DNA from: Bacillota bacterium
GTDB lineage: Bacteria > Bacillota > Clostridia > Oscillospirales > Acutalibacteraceae
Assembly: GCA_023401495.1 (NCBI GenBank)
Contig: JAEXDU010000073.1
Span: 1 to 10,474 of the forward strand
Reading direction: 5' to 3'
DNA length: 10,474 nt
The translations under genes were made by a program, and so were the position numbers. Shown here in pieces: positions 1 to 6,421 of the stretch. Positions within the stretch are counted from its first letter, which is position 1. Each line of letters starts with the position of its first letter. The notes beneath the pieces were generated by a model. The model had not been told where the DNA came from, did no database searches, and was given only the letters and a program-made list of their open reading frames with translations.

Positions 1-30
1 GTATTCAGGTACTGTTCCACAAAGCGGATT

Positions 31-107
31 CCCAAGGTGTCCTTGGGCGAATCTTTGTTTACTTTCTTTTCGTAAAGAAAGTAAATGCCCGCCCCGGCAC
101 GAGGGGC
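31..107. repeat. Cluster of three hairpins, probable dispersed intergenic repeat
   Basis: Three inverted repeats follow each other closely. The first has perfect 7-bp arms CCCAAGG/CCTTGGG (31-37 and 41-47, loop TGT). The second has perfect 12-bp arms TTTACTTTCTTT/AAAGAAAGTAAA (58-69 and 74-85, loop TCGT). The third has GC arms GCCCC/GGGGC (91-95 and 103-107). None is followed by a T-run, so they are not obvious terminators. On the minus strand two frames stay open from about 150 to the left edge, but neither has a start with a ribosome binding site. A protein-coding tail entering from the left is therefore possible but not supported. The layout resembles short palindromic repeats scattered in Clostridia genomes; copy number cannot be judged from one window. 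Confidence 0.55.
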
Positions 108-439
108 AAGCCCTGCGCCAGCAGACAGGCCGCGCCTGCGCACACATCGCGAAAAAAACACAGAAAAAATGATCTGCTTTATCGCAAAAATATCCCTAAT
201 GTTGGAAGGAGAAAATTCACTGAGACATTCAAATACTCTCTATATTATAGCACGATAACACCTATAAGACCATGCTCTTTCCTAAAAAGCGATTCCTTAA
301 GCTGGAGAATCACACTTCAATGTTCTCCCAGACACCCAAAGATTTGATTTCATTTGGCTTGCGCCGTGAGGTTATTATAGCACTAATTGCAAAAAACTCC
401 CATGCTTTTTCGAAAATTCTGCAGTTTGCCTTTCTGTGC
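108..439. other. Intergenic region without a supported gene
   Basis: No convincing gene is seen here. A 71-codon plus-strand frame starting at 272 has no ribosome binding site, runs into the birA start in another frame and resembles no family I know. The stretch holds the two-copy repeat described separately and an imperfect hairpin, GGAGAA/TTCTCC (304-309 and 323-328). It is AT-richer than the flanking genes from about 150 onward. No biotin operator of the usual Firmicutes type (TTGTTAAC half-sites) is visible upstream of birA. Confidence 0.6.
243..410 (-). repeat. Two-copy spaced repeat with extended -10-like boxes
   Basis: The motif TATTATAGCAC, then 17 unmatched bases, then CATGCT(C/T)TTT occurs twice: 243-253 with 271-280, and 373-383 with 401-410. 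The copies are exactly 130 bp apart. The spacing between halves is conserved although the bases between them are not. Read on the minus strand, each copy contains TGCTATAAT, an extended -10 promoter motif (TGnTATAAT) pointing left. I see no good -35 at 17-18 bp from either. They may be tandem leftward promoters or paired binding sites for a regulator. Their function is inference. Confidence 0.45.
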
Positions 440-469
440 TTGCCTATCCGGGGGAAAACAGTCTATAAT
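440..469 (+). promoter_or_regulatory. Vegetative (sigma-A-type) promoter for birA
   Basis: A perfect -10 box TATAAT (464-469) lies 18 bp after TTGCCT (440-445, four of six matches to TTGACA). Transcription would begin near 476, about 30 nt before the preferred birA start codon at 508. The gene at 1519 probably shares this promoter, because it follows birA closely and has no promoter of its own. Confidence 0.6.
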
Positions 470-507
470 GGAAACAGAACCGGATGAAAAAGGACGGAGA
501 AAACGAT

Positions 508-1500
508 ATGAAAAAGGAAGACATTATCCTTCAATATTTAAAAGAGAGCAAAGATTACCTTTCCGGCGAGGAACTGAGCCGGCGCTTGGGAATTTCGCGT
601 TCCGCAATATGGAAGAACATCAACAGCCTGCGCGAGAGCGGCTATGTGATTGAATCGGTGACGAACCGCGGCTACCGCATTCTGAATTCCTCCGACGCAC
701 TGACCCCCACCGAGATACAAAGCGGTCTTTCGACCGAAGCATTTGGACAAACCGTATCCGTTTTTGCGGAGATCGACTCCACGAACGAGGAGGCAAAGCG
801 CCAGGCACACAAAGGCGCGCCGCACGGCGCTATATTTGTGGCGGAACAGCAAAATGGTGGGAAAGGCCGATTGGGCCGCCCATGGCAGAGCCCGCCGAAA
901 TCGGGTCTTTGGTTTACGATATTGCTGCGCCCCGACGCCGCGCCCCCGCAGGTTTCGAACCTGACGCTGCTGGCGGGGCTAGCCGTCAGCCGGGCGATTC
1001 ATACTTTGACCGGATGCGAAGCGAAAATCAAGTGGCCGAACGACATCGTGATCGGCAGCAAAAAGGTATGCGGCATTTTAACGGAAATGACTGCCGAAAT
1101 CGACCGCGTTCATTTTGCGGTTGTCGGCATCGGCGTCAACGTCAACGACGAAGGATTCGCCGAAGAGCTGAAGATAAAAGCAACCTCTCTGCATCTAGAA
1201 ACCGGCGCGCCGGTTTCGCGCGTGACGCTGCTGCAGCAGATATTAAAGGAATTTGAGGCGCTTTATCTGGAATATTTCGTTCAGGGGAGCAGCCGCTGGC
1301 TGCAGGCCTATAAAGAAAGCTGTGTTTCGCTGAACCGCATGGTGGGCGCGACGCGAGGGCACGAGAAAATCATCGGTACGGCGGTGGATATTACCGACGG
1401 CGGCGAGCTGGTGGTGCAGACCGGCGACGGCGAGCGCATAGAGATCAATTCCGGTGAGGTCGTCGTACAGGGCATCTACGGGCAAACGCCGGAAGCATAA
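508..1500 (+). CDS. birA: Bifunctional biotin-[acetyl-CoA-carboxylase] ligase / biotin operon repressor BirA
   Basis: This cytoplasmic enzyme activates biotin as biotinyl-AMP and transfers it to the acceptor lysine of biotin carboxyl carrier proteins. With its DNA-binding domain it can also repress biotin genes. The 330-residue protein starts with a winged HTH (about 5-60; SRRLGISRSAIWKNINSLRE region). Next comes the ligase core with the biotinyl-AMP loop GGKGRLGRPW (117-126), KWPNDI (175-180, containing the catalytic lysine) and GIGVN (207-211). A small C-terminal beta domain lies at about 276-322. This is the full class II (B. subtilis-like) architecture and length. ATG at 508 is preferred because GGACGGAG (492-499) precedes it at good spacing. 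An in-frame ATG at 484 would add 8 residues but has no clear ribosome binding site. The repressor role is inferred from the HTH; no operator is visible nearby. Confidence 0.95.
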   Translation: MKKEDIILQYLKESKDYLSGEELSRRLGISRSAIWKNINSLRESGYVIESVTNRGYRILNSSDALTPTEIQSGLSTEAFGQTVSVFAEIDSTNEEAKRQAHKGAPHGAIFVAEQQNGGKGRLGRPWQSPPKSGLWFTILLRPDAAPPQVSNLTLLAGLAVSRAIHTLTGCEAKIKWPNDIVIGSKKVCGILTEMTAEIDRVHFAVVGIGVNVNDEGFAEELKIKATSLHLETGAPVSRVTLLQQILKEFEALYLEYFVQGSSRWLQAYKESCVSLNRMVGATRGHEKIIGTAVDITDGGELVVQTGDGERIEINSGEVVVQGIYGQTPEA

Positions 1501-1518
1501 GGAACGGAGGCGCATCGC

Positions 1519-2061
1519 TTGGCGATTTACGATTATAAAAGCAAAGAGGAACTGCTCAACGCCATTCACAGTAAATACCTGCTGTTTGACGCCGAGTTTG
1601 AAGGAATCCCGGAAGAGGACAAAAACCTGCGCCTGCCGGAAGTGGACAAAACCCCGGCGGAGATGCTGGCTTACCAGATCGGCTGGCTGCCGCTGGTAAG
1701 GGGCTGGGACAAAGCGGAGCTTTCGGGCCAAACCCCGCAGATGCCCGCGCCGGGTTACAAATGGAACCGGCTGGGCGAACTGTACGCAGAATTTTACCGC
1801 AGCTGCGGCGGCCTTTCCCTGCGGGAGCTGCGGAATCGTCTGGCCGAAGAGGAATCCGCTTTCGTGAGCTGGGTGACAAACCTGACGGAGCAGGAGCTGT
1901 TCGTGCAGGGCGCGCGCCGCTGGACTGGCGACAAGCTCAACTGGCCGATGGCAAGGTGGATTCACATCAACTCAGCCGCTCCGTTTCAGACCTTCCGCTC
2001 CAAAATCCGCAAATGGAAGCGTGTGCGCGCGGCAGCCACACGGGCGACGGAGCGGGAATGA
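1519..2061 (+). CDS. ClbS/DfsB-family (DUF1706) four-helix bundle protein
   Basis: The 180-residue protein matches the ClbS/DfsB family. It shows the typical start (IYDYKSKEELLNAI), an EFEGIPEEDK segment (26-35), KTPAEMLAYQIGWL (44-57), the motif APGYKWNRLGELY (77-89), and a C-terminal WIHINSAAPF...FRSKIRKWKR block (147-168). The founding member ClbS is a cyclopropane hydrolase that protects colibactin producers. Most members, including this one, have no assigned substrate, so a detoxification role is only a possibility. The start is TTG, supported by GGAACGGAGG (1501-1510) at 8 nt. The gene begins 18 nt after the birA stop, so the two are probably cotranscribed. A basic tail after residue 168 (RAAATRATERE region) extends slightly beyond the conserved core. 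It is soluble, with no signal peptide. Confidence 0.88.
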   Translation: MAIYDYKSKEELLNAIHSKYLLFDAEFEGIPEEDKNLRLPEVDKTPAEMLAYQIGWLPLVRGWDKAELSGQTPQMPAPGYKWNRLGELYAEFYRSCGGLSLRELRNRLAEEESAFVSWVTNLTEQELFVQGARRWTGDKLNWPMARWIHINSAAPFQTFRSKIRKWKRVRAAATRATERE

Positions 2062-2112
2062 CGCGGCGGCAATACAATCATAACGCATTTACAACAGCAT
2101 AGGATAAAAATC

Positions 2113-2164
2113 AAGACCGGCTCAGAGGCAGACGCTTTCGCGCATGCTTCGGAGCCGGTCTTTT
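2113..2164. terminator. Hairpin terminator between convergent operons
   Basis: Perfect 11-bp arms AAGACCGGCTC (2113-2123) and GAGCCGGTCTT (2152-2162) flank a 28-nt loop. On the plus strand the stem ends in TTTT; on the minus strand it is followed by an AT-rich stretch including TTTTT. The hairpin lies between the 3' ends of the birA/ClbS-family unit and the hom-thrB-lysC unit and probably serves both. Confidence 0.8.
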
Positions 2165-2210
2165 CCGCCCGCGCTGCCCAATCGGCAGCTATGGACAGTA
2201 TTAAGGAGGC

Positions 2211-3431
2211 TTATTGATCGACGACTTCGGGGAAGAACTTGTTGTGGATCGCCGCAACCGCCTTGTCGGCATCCTTGCGCTCGATCAGAACCGAAATCTT
2301 GATCTCGCTTGTGGAGATCATCTGGATATTGATGTTGGACTCAAACAGGGCCTCGAACATCAAGGCGGCTACGCCGGGGTGTGTCTCCATGCCTGCGCCA
2401 ACAATGGAAACCTTTGCGACGTCCTCGTCATATACAACACTGGAAGCACCAATCTGCTCCACATAGGGGGTGAGAACCTCCATAGTGGCCTGCAGATGAT
2501 CCTCAGAAACAGTAAAGCTGATGTCCTTTGTACCGTTGCGGCCGATGGACTGCAGAATAATATCGACATTCACGTTCTTTGCAGAAAGCTTGGAAAACAC
2601 TTTAAAGGCCAAACCGGGACGGTCCGGAACTCCGATAATCGCTACACGGGCTACCCCGTCATCCTTTGCAATGCCGCTGATCAACATTTTTTCCATTTTG
2701 GTTGCCTCCTTCACAATCGTACCCGGTACCCGGTTATAACTGGACAGAACTTCCAGCTCAATATTATATTTTTTCGCCATTTCCACAGAGCGGTTGTTCA
2801 GCACCTGCGCGCCGAGCGTGGCCAGCTCCAGCATTTCATCGTAAGAAATGACATCAATTTTTTTCGCATTTTTGATTTTGCGCGGATCGGCGGTGTACAC
2901 GCCCTCCACGTCGGTATAAATCTGGCACAGATCCGCGTGCATGACAGCCGCAATCGCAACGGCGCTGGTATCGGAGCCGCCGCGGCCCAGAGTGGTCATG
3001 TCGTTGTAGCGGTTGATTCCCTGAAAACCCGTAACGATCACGATATTGCGCTTATCCAGCTCTTTCTTGATACGGTCGGGCGTCACGCGCTTAATGCGGG
3101 CGGAGCCGTAGGACGTATCGGTGAGAAAGCCCGCCTGCCAGCCGAGAAGCGAAACGACGGGGAAACCCATCTGCTCGATGGTCATGGCGAGAAGCGAAGC
3201 AGACATCTGTTCACCGGCGGTCAGAAGCATATCCATTTCCCGTTTGGAGGGGCGGGGATTCACCTCTTTTGCCTTGGCAATCAGGTCATCCGTTGTGTCG
3301 CCCTGCGCAGACACGACAACGACCACGTCGTTGTTTTGGGAATACGTTTTGGTGATGATGTCGGCGACGTTGCGCAAACGATCCGCGTTGGCCACGGAGC
3401 TGCCGCCGAATTTCTGAACGATCAAGCTCAT
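2211..3431 (-). CDS. lysC: Aspartate kinase (aspartokinase II type)
   Basis: This cytoplasmic enzyme phosphorylates L-aspartate with ATP, the committed step to threonine, methionine, lysine and diaminopimelate. The 406-residue protein opens with KFGGSSV (7-13) and carries TLGRGGSDTSA (147-157) and YTDVEGVYTADPR (172-184). Two C-terminal ACT domains follow (about 262-330, with GVPDRPGL, and about 338-403). Length and layout fit monofunctional Gram-positive aspartokinases. The start is ATG at 3431, preceded by GGAGGA at 9 nt; the reading frame extends upstream through thrB, but that extension is a shadow. The gene begins 34 nt after the thrB stop and is last in the operon. No lysine riboswitch is seen, so control is probably by ACT-mediated feedback and operon-level regulation. 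A second, internal start is described separately. Confidence 0.95.
   Translation of the reverse strand: MSLIVQKFGGSSVANADRLRNVADIITKTYSQNNDVVVVVSAQGDTTDDLIAKAKEVNPRPSKREMDMLLTAGEQMSASLLAMTIEQMGFPVVSLLGWQAGFLTDTSYGSARIKRVTPDRIKKELDKRNIVIVTGFQGINRYNDMTTLGRGGSDTSAVAIAAVMHADLCQIYTDVEGVYTADPRKIKNAKKIDVISYDEMLELATLGAQVLNNRSVEMAKKYNIELEVLSSYNRVPGTIVKEATKMEKMLISGIAKDDGVARVAIIGVPDRPGLAFKVFSKLSAKNVNVDIILQSIGRNGTKDISFTVSEDHLQATMEVLTPYVEQIGASSVVYDEDVAKVSIVGAGMETHPGVAALMFEALFESNINIQMISTSEIKISVLIERKDADKAVAAIHNKFFPEVVDQ
2694..2711 (-). other. Internal ribosome binding site and start for an aspartokinase beta subunit
   Basis: Inside lysC, a strong Shine-Dalgarno AAGGAGG (2711-2705) sits 8 nt before an in-frame ATG (2696-2694), which is codon 246. 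Initiation there would give a 161-residue protein ending at 2211 and consisting of little more than the two ACT domains. In B. subtilis aspartokinase II a beta subunit is made by in-frame internal initiation at the equivalent place, giving an alpha2beta2 enzyme; from memory that also begins at residue 246. The site is seen directly; use of it is inferred. Confidence 0.75.
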
Positions 3432-3465
3432 AACGTTCTGTCCTCCATTATCAGATAAAAATTCA

Positions 3466-4371
3466 TCAGGAATTTGTTTCTTCAAATACTCTGGCGCCAT
3501 GCGCTTCCGCGCTGCGAATCGAAATTTCCCAATCTGCCACGCCCCACTGTGCCATATGCGCCCGCGCCTGCTTCGCAAAATCCTCCGCCTGCCCGGCCTC
3601 CACCATCGCGATGATGGTCGAACCCGCGCCGCTGATGTAGGTGCCGAGGGAACCCAGCGCAGCGCACATTTCAAACACCTTGTCGCAGTGGTCGATCAGG
3701 CCCTTTCGGTATGGCTGGTGGATACGGTCCTGCACAGCCACACGCAGGTTTTCAAGATTGCCCGAAAAGAGCGAGGCCGTCATCAGCGCCGAACGCGACA
3801 GATTGTAAACCGCATCCTCCCGCGAATATTCCTTCGGTAGCACCGAGCGTGCCGTTTCGGTCTTCAGCTCAAAGGGGGGCACAAAAACAGCGAACCGGAT
3901 TTTCTCGGATACCGGCACGCTGACGCTGTACACGCGCCCCTGCTCCATCGCCGAGGTGACAAGCCCGCCCAAAAGAGCCGGCGTGGTATTATCGGGGTGA
4001 CCCTCAATCTCTGCCGCAAAATCGATCAGCTGCTGCTGGCCGAGCGGGTTACCCAAAAGATGGTTGGCGCCCAGCAGGCCGGCCACAATACAGGCCGAAC
4101 TGCTGCCAAGGCCGCGCGCCATGGGAATGTTGTTTTCCTGCTCAATATGCAGACCGCGCGGGCTGTGCCCGCAGCGCTCATACAGCAGTTTTGCCGCCCA
4201 GTACACCAGGTTATGCTCATCCTGCGGCACCGGGGTCGCATCTCTGCTCACAATCTGAAGGGTATCGCTCTCCTCCATCCAAACCTGATTGTACAAGGTG
4301 AGGGCGATTCCCAGCGCATCGAAACCGGACCCCAAATTTGCGCTGGTCGCCGGCACTTGTATTCTGATCAT
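3466..4371 (-). CDS. thrB: Homoserine kinase
   Basis: This GHMP-superfamily kinase converts L-homoserine and ATP to O-phosphohomoserine, the substrate of threonine synthase, in the cytoplasm. The 301-residue protein shows the three GHMP motifs. These are the N-terminal PATSANLGSGFDALG (7-21), the ATP-binding glycine/serine loop PMARGLGSSSAC (83-94), and the C-terminal SGAGST (247-252). EGHPDN (123-128) is the usual homoserine kinase segment before the substrate region. Length is normal for the family. The start is ATG at 4371 with AGAGGA 9 nt upstream. The gene follows hom by 26 nt and precedes lysC by 34 nt, so all three are read from one transcript. Confidence 0.95.
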   Translation of the reverse strand: MIRIQVPATSANLGSGFDALGIALTLYNQVWMEESDTLQIVSRDATPVPQDEHNLVYWAAKLLYERCGHSPRGLHIEQENNIPMARGLGSSSACIVAGLLGANHLLGNPLGQQQLIDFAAEIEGHPDNTTPALLGGLVTSAMEQGRVYSVSVPVSEKIRFAVFVPPFELKTETARSVLPKEYSREDAVYNLSRSALMTASLFSGNLENLRVAVQDRIHQPYRKGLIDHCDKVFEMCAALGSLGTYISGAGSTIIAMVEAGQAEDFAKQARAHMAQWGVADWEISIRSAEAHGARVFEETNS

Positions 4372-4397
4372 ATCGGGATATCCTCTTTCTATGCTGA

Positions 4398-5642
4398 TTA
4401 AAATTCGCCGACGCGCAGGGTAGAAAGCACCTCGGCGCCTTCTCCTCTAAGCTGCTCCAGCTTTTCAAGGAAGTTCTCTTCCACCAAAGGCTCGGTGACG
4501 AAGGCAAACTCGTCTTTGTCCGCTCCCTTGCGCACCAGCTGGCGAACCGGCCCGAACAGGCTCTCCGCCTTGCCCAGCGCAAAAGCGGCGTCCTGGGATT
4601 TGGCACGGACATAAAACGCGATGGTATCCTTGCGGTAGTCGCGCACATAATCCGGCACGGCCTGATCCCAGAACAGGTACTTGCGGGCCTTGAAGTGCCG
4701 CACGCAGTCGATCACATCCGCTACCACGGCGCTGGCGGTGGGCAGCTTACCTGCGCCCTTGCCGTAGAACACCACGTCGCCGATCGAATCGCCGCGTACC
4801 TGAATGCCGTTGAACACGTCGTCCACGGTGGCCAGCTGACTGCTGCGGGGAACAAACATCGGGCAGACCATAATATGAATCTGATCGTTTTCGAGAATCT
4901 TGACCCGGCCGATCAATTTGATCACGCCGCCCCATACCTCCGCGTACTCCACGTCGGCCAGAGTTACTTTGGTGATTCCCTCTGTATGCACCTGATCAGG
5001 ATACACATGTTTGCCGAACGCCAAAGACGCCAGAATGCAGATTTTGCGGCAGGCGTCCATTCCCTCTACGTCCGCAGCGGGGTTGTGCTCCGCGTAGCCG
5101 AGCTTCTGCGCTAAGGCCAGCGCATCGTCAAAATCCATCTGATCGCGGATCATCTTGGTCAGGATGAAGTTCGTTGTGCCGTTCAGGATACCGTCGATCT
5201 CGATCACATCGTTTGCCGCCAGGCACTGGCTCATGGGGCGGATGATCGGGATACCGCCGCCAACGCTGGCTTCAAACAGGAAGTTCAGGTTCTGTTTCTG
5301 CGCCAGAGCCAGAAGGTCTGCGCCCTTGGCCGCCACCAGCTCTTTGTTCGAGGTTACGACACTCTTGCCCGCCAAAAGGCAGCTGCGCACAAATTCATAT
5401 GCCGGATGCAGGCCGCCCATTACCTCTACCACAATTTTGACTTCCGGATCATTCAAAATATCGTCAAAGGATTTCGTAAAGCGATCCGCCAGCGGATCCT
5501 CGGGAAACTCCTTTAAATCCAGAATATATTTGATTCTGATTTCCTCTTTTGCCCGTTTGGCAATATTTTCGGTATGGTTGCTCAGAACCTCCGCCACACC
5601 GGAGCCCACTACACCATACCCCATGATTGCAATTTCTACCAT
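4398..5642 (-). CDS. hom: Homoserine dehydrogenase
   Basis: The enzyme reduces aspartate semialdehyde to homoserine with NAD(P)H. The 414-residue protein has a Rossmann start (GYGVVGSG, 8-15), EASVGGGIPII (124-134) and GILNGTTNFIL (151-161). The catalytic helix LGYAEHNPAADVEGMDACRK (181-200) keeps E185, D191, D196 and K200, the equivalents of yeast Hom6 E208, D214, D219 and K223. The C-terminal region (about 338-412) sits where other homoserine dehydrogenases have an ACT domain, but it is divergent and lacks the usual D-x-PGVL ligand loop. ATG at 5642 is preferred: AAGGGGTGG lies 5 nt upstream and the protein then starts MVEIAIMGYG. An in-frame GTG at 5651 would add three residues and overlap that site. 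The gene is separated from the pheB-like gene by 121 nt. Confidence 0.95.
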   Translation of the reverse strand: MVEIAIMGYGVVGSGVAEVLSNHTENIAKRAKEEIRIKYILDLKEFPEDPLADRFTKSFDDILNDPEVKIVVEVMGGLHPAYEFVRSCLLAGKSVVTSNKELVAAKGADLLALAQKQNLNFLFEASVGGGIPIIRPMSQCLAANDVIEIDGILNGTTNFILTKMIRDQMDFDDALALAQKLGYAEHNPAADVEGMDACRKICILASLAFGKHVYPDQVHTEGITKVTLADVEYAEVWGGVIKLIGRVKILENDQIHIMVCPMFVPRSSQLATVDDVFNGIQVRGDSIGDVVFYGKGAGKLPTASAVVADVIDCVRHFKARKYLFWDQAVPDYVRDYRKDTIAFYVRAKSQDAAFALGKAESLFGPVRQLVRKGADKDEFAFVTEPLVEENFLEKLEQLRGEGAEVLSTLRVGEF

Positions 5643-5763
5643 TTCTTCCACCCCTTATCCAATTTTCCCGAAAACAAGGCCGTTGATTCCTTCCTCGACG
5701 AAGGCGAAGGAGGAACCGCCTGATTCGCTAAAGTCACTTTCGAAACGAAATTGACCCTATTCT

Positions 5764-6204
5764 CTACTGATCGGTAATATTATCGATGCTGCATACGCCG
5801 TCCACATTCCGAAGCAGGGCCAGCAGCTCGTCAATCGTACCCATCATGTTGTTGATTCGCGCGGAGATCGAAACCATCGCCTTGCCGCTGACAGGGATAT
5901 TCTGATTGATCGTCAGAATATTGGCCCCGGCACCGTAGAATTCAGACACCAGCGACATCAAAACGCCGGGGCGGTCGTACAGCACCGCCTGAACGGTCAG
6001 AATCCGGTTTGTGGCTTCCGGCTGGTAAGGATACACGGAATCCTTGTATTTGTAAAACACGCTGCGGGAAATCCCCGCCATCCGCGCCGCCTCGGATGTG
6101 CTGGCGGCCTCAGAATTCATGATATACTGCTTGGCTTCCACAACCTTGGAATATACCTTTGGCAGAACCTTTTTATCCACCAGAAAGAAAGTTGGCTCTT
6201 TCAT
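5764..6204 (-). CDS. pheB: HTH plus ACT-domain regulator of the PheB/UPF0735 family
   Basis: The 146-residue protein has a short N-terminal segment and a helix-turn-helix-like stretch (about 33-55; STSEAARMAGISRSVFYKYK). An ACT domain follows (about 69-144) with the ligand loop YDRPGVL (76-82). This is the architecture and length of the UPF0735/PheB family. PheB of B. subtilis lies by the phenylalanine genes, but its biochemical role is not settled. Here it is the first gene upstream of hom-thrB-lysC. A role as an amino-acid-sensing regulator of that operon is an inference from context. The start at 6204 has only a weak site (GGGTGG, 6 nt upstream). The gene could have been named historically as chorismate mutase-like; no mutase motif is seen. 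Confidence 0.85.
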   Translation of the reverse strand: MKEPTFFLVDKKVLPKVYSKVVEAKQYIMNSEAASTSEAARMAGISRSVFYKYKDSVYPYQPEATNRILTVQAVLYDRPGVLMSLVSEFYGAGANILTINQNIPVSGKAMVSISARINNMMGTIDELLALLRNVDGVCSIDNITDQ

Positions 6205-6243
6205 TGTCCACCACCCGCGAACTATTGTATTGTGTTAAGATAC

Positions 6244-6272
6244 AGTTTATCATTTTCCACCGTGAAATTCAA
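6244..6272 (-). promoter_or_regulatory. Candidate promoter of the pheB-hom-thrB-lysC operon
   Basis: On the minus strand TTGAAT (6272-6267) and TAAACT (6249-6244) are separated by 17 bp, each matching four of six consensus bases. A transcript would start about 6237, some 33 nt before the pheB-like start codon. This is the best candidate downstream of the terminator of the preceding gene, but the boxes are imperfect. Confidence 0.35.
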
Positions 6273-6349
6273 TAGCCAAAAGTGTGAAATTCTGCGCCTT
6301 TGCCTTGAAAAACCCGTATGCTTTGACGAACCGGATGGCAAACGGGCAG

Positions 6350-6391
6350 AAAAAAGCTCCCGAAAGAAAAATGATTCTTTCGGGAGCTTTT
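6350..6391 (-). terminator. Strong intrinsic terminator after the penicillin-binding protein gene
   Basis: The arms at 6352-6368 and 6375-6391 form a perfect 17-bp stem (AAAAGCTCCCGAAAGAA and its complement) with a 6-nt loop. On the minus strand the descending arm ends in six T residues (6355-6350). The hairpin lies about 30 nt beyond the stop of the class A PBP gene, insulating it from the threonine operon. Confidence 0.93.
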
Positions 6392-6421
6392 GCATTTTCG
6401 TTTCTTTTGCAGGCTTCATCC

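Noticed and set aside
1..147. Possible N-terminal part of a minus-strand gene running off the left edge
   Set aside because: Open frames exist, but the ATG at 147 has no ribosome binding site, and the hairpin cluster gives a simpler explanation as a repeat.
272..487. 71-codon plus-strand ORF upstream of birA
   Set aside because: It has no ribosome binding site, no recognisable motif, and overlaps the birA promoter and the repeat at 373-410.
1243..1965. 240-codon minus-strand ORF across birA and the ClbS-family gene
   Set aside because: It spans two real genes and their junction on the other strand, with no family resemblance.
2214..3458. 414-codon plus-strand ORF antisense to lysC
   Set aside because: It is the exact shadow of a well-conserved aspartate kinase and its translation is His/Asn-rich without known motifs.
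3432..3674. N-terminal extension of aspartate kinase
   Set aside because: The extension overlaps thrB, is Arg-rich and unlike any aspartokinase; the ATG at 3431 has its own ribosome binding site and gives the expected KFGGSS start.
5655..5757. Short open minus-strand frame in the pheB-hom gap, reading as protein-like sequence
   Set aside because: It has no start codon or ribosome binding site, and an open frame of about 33 codons is common by chance.
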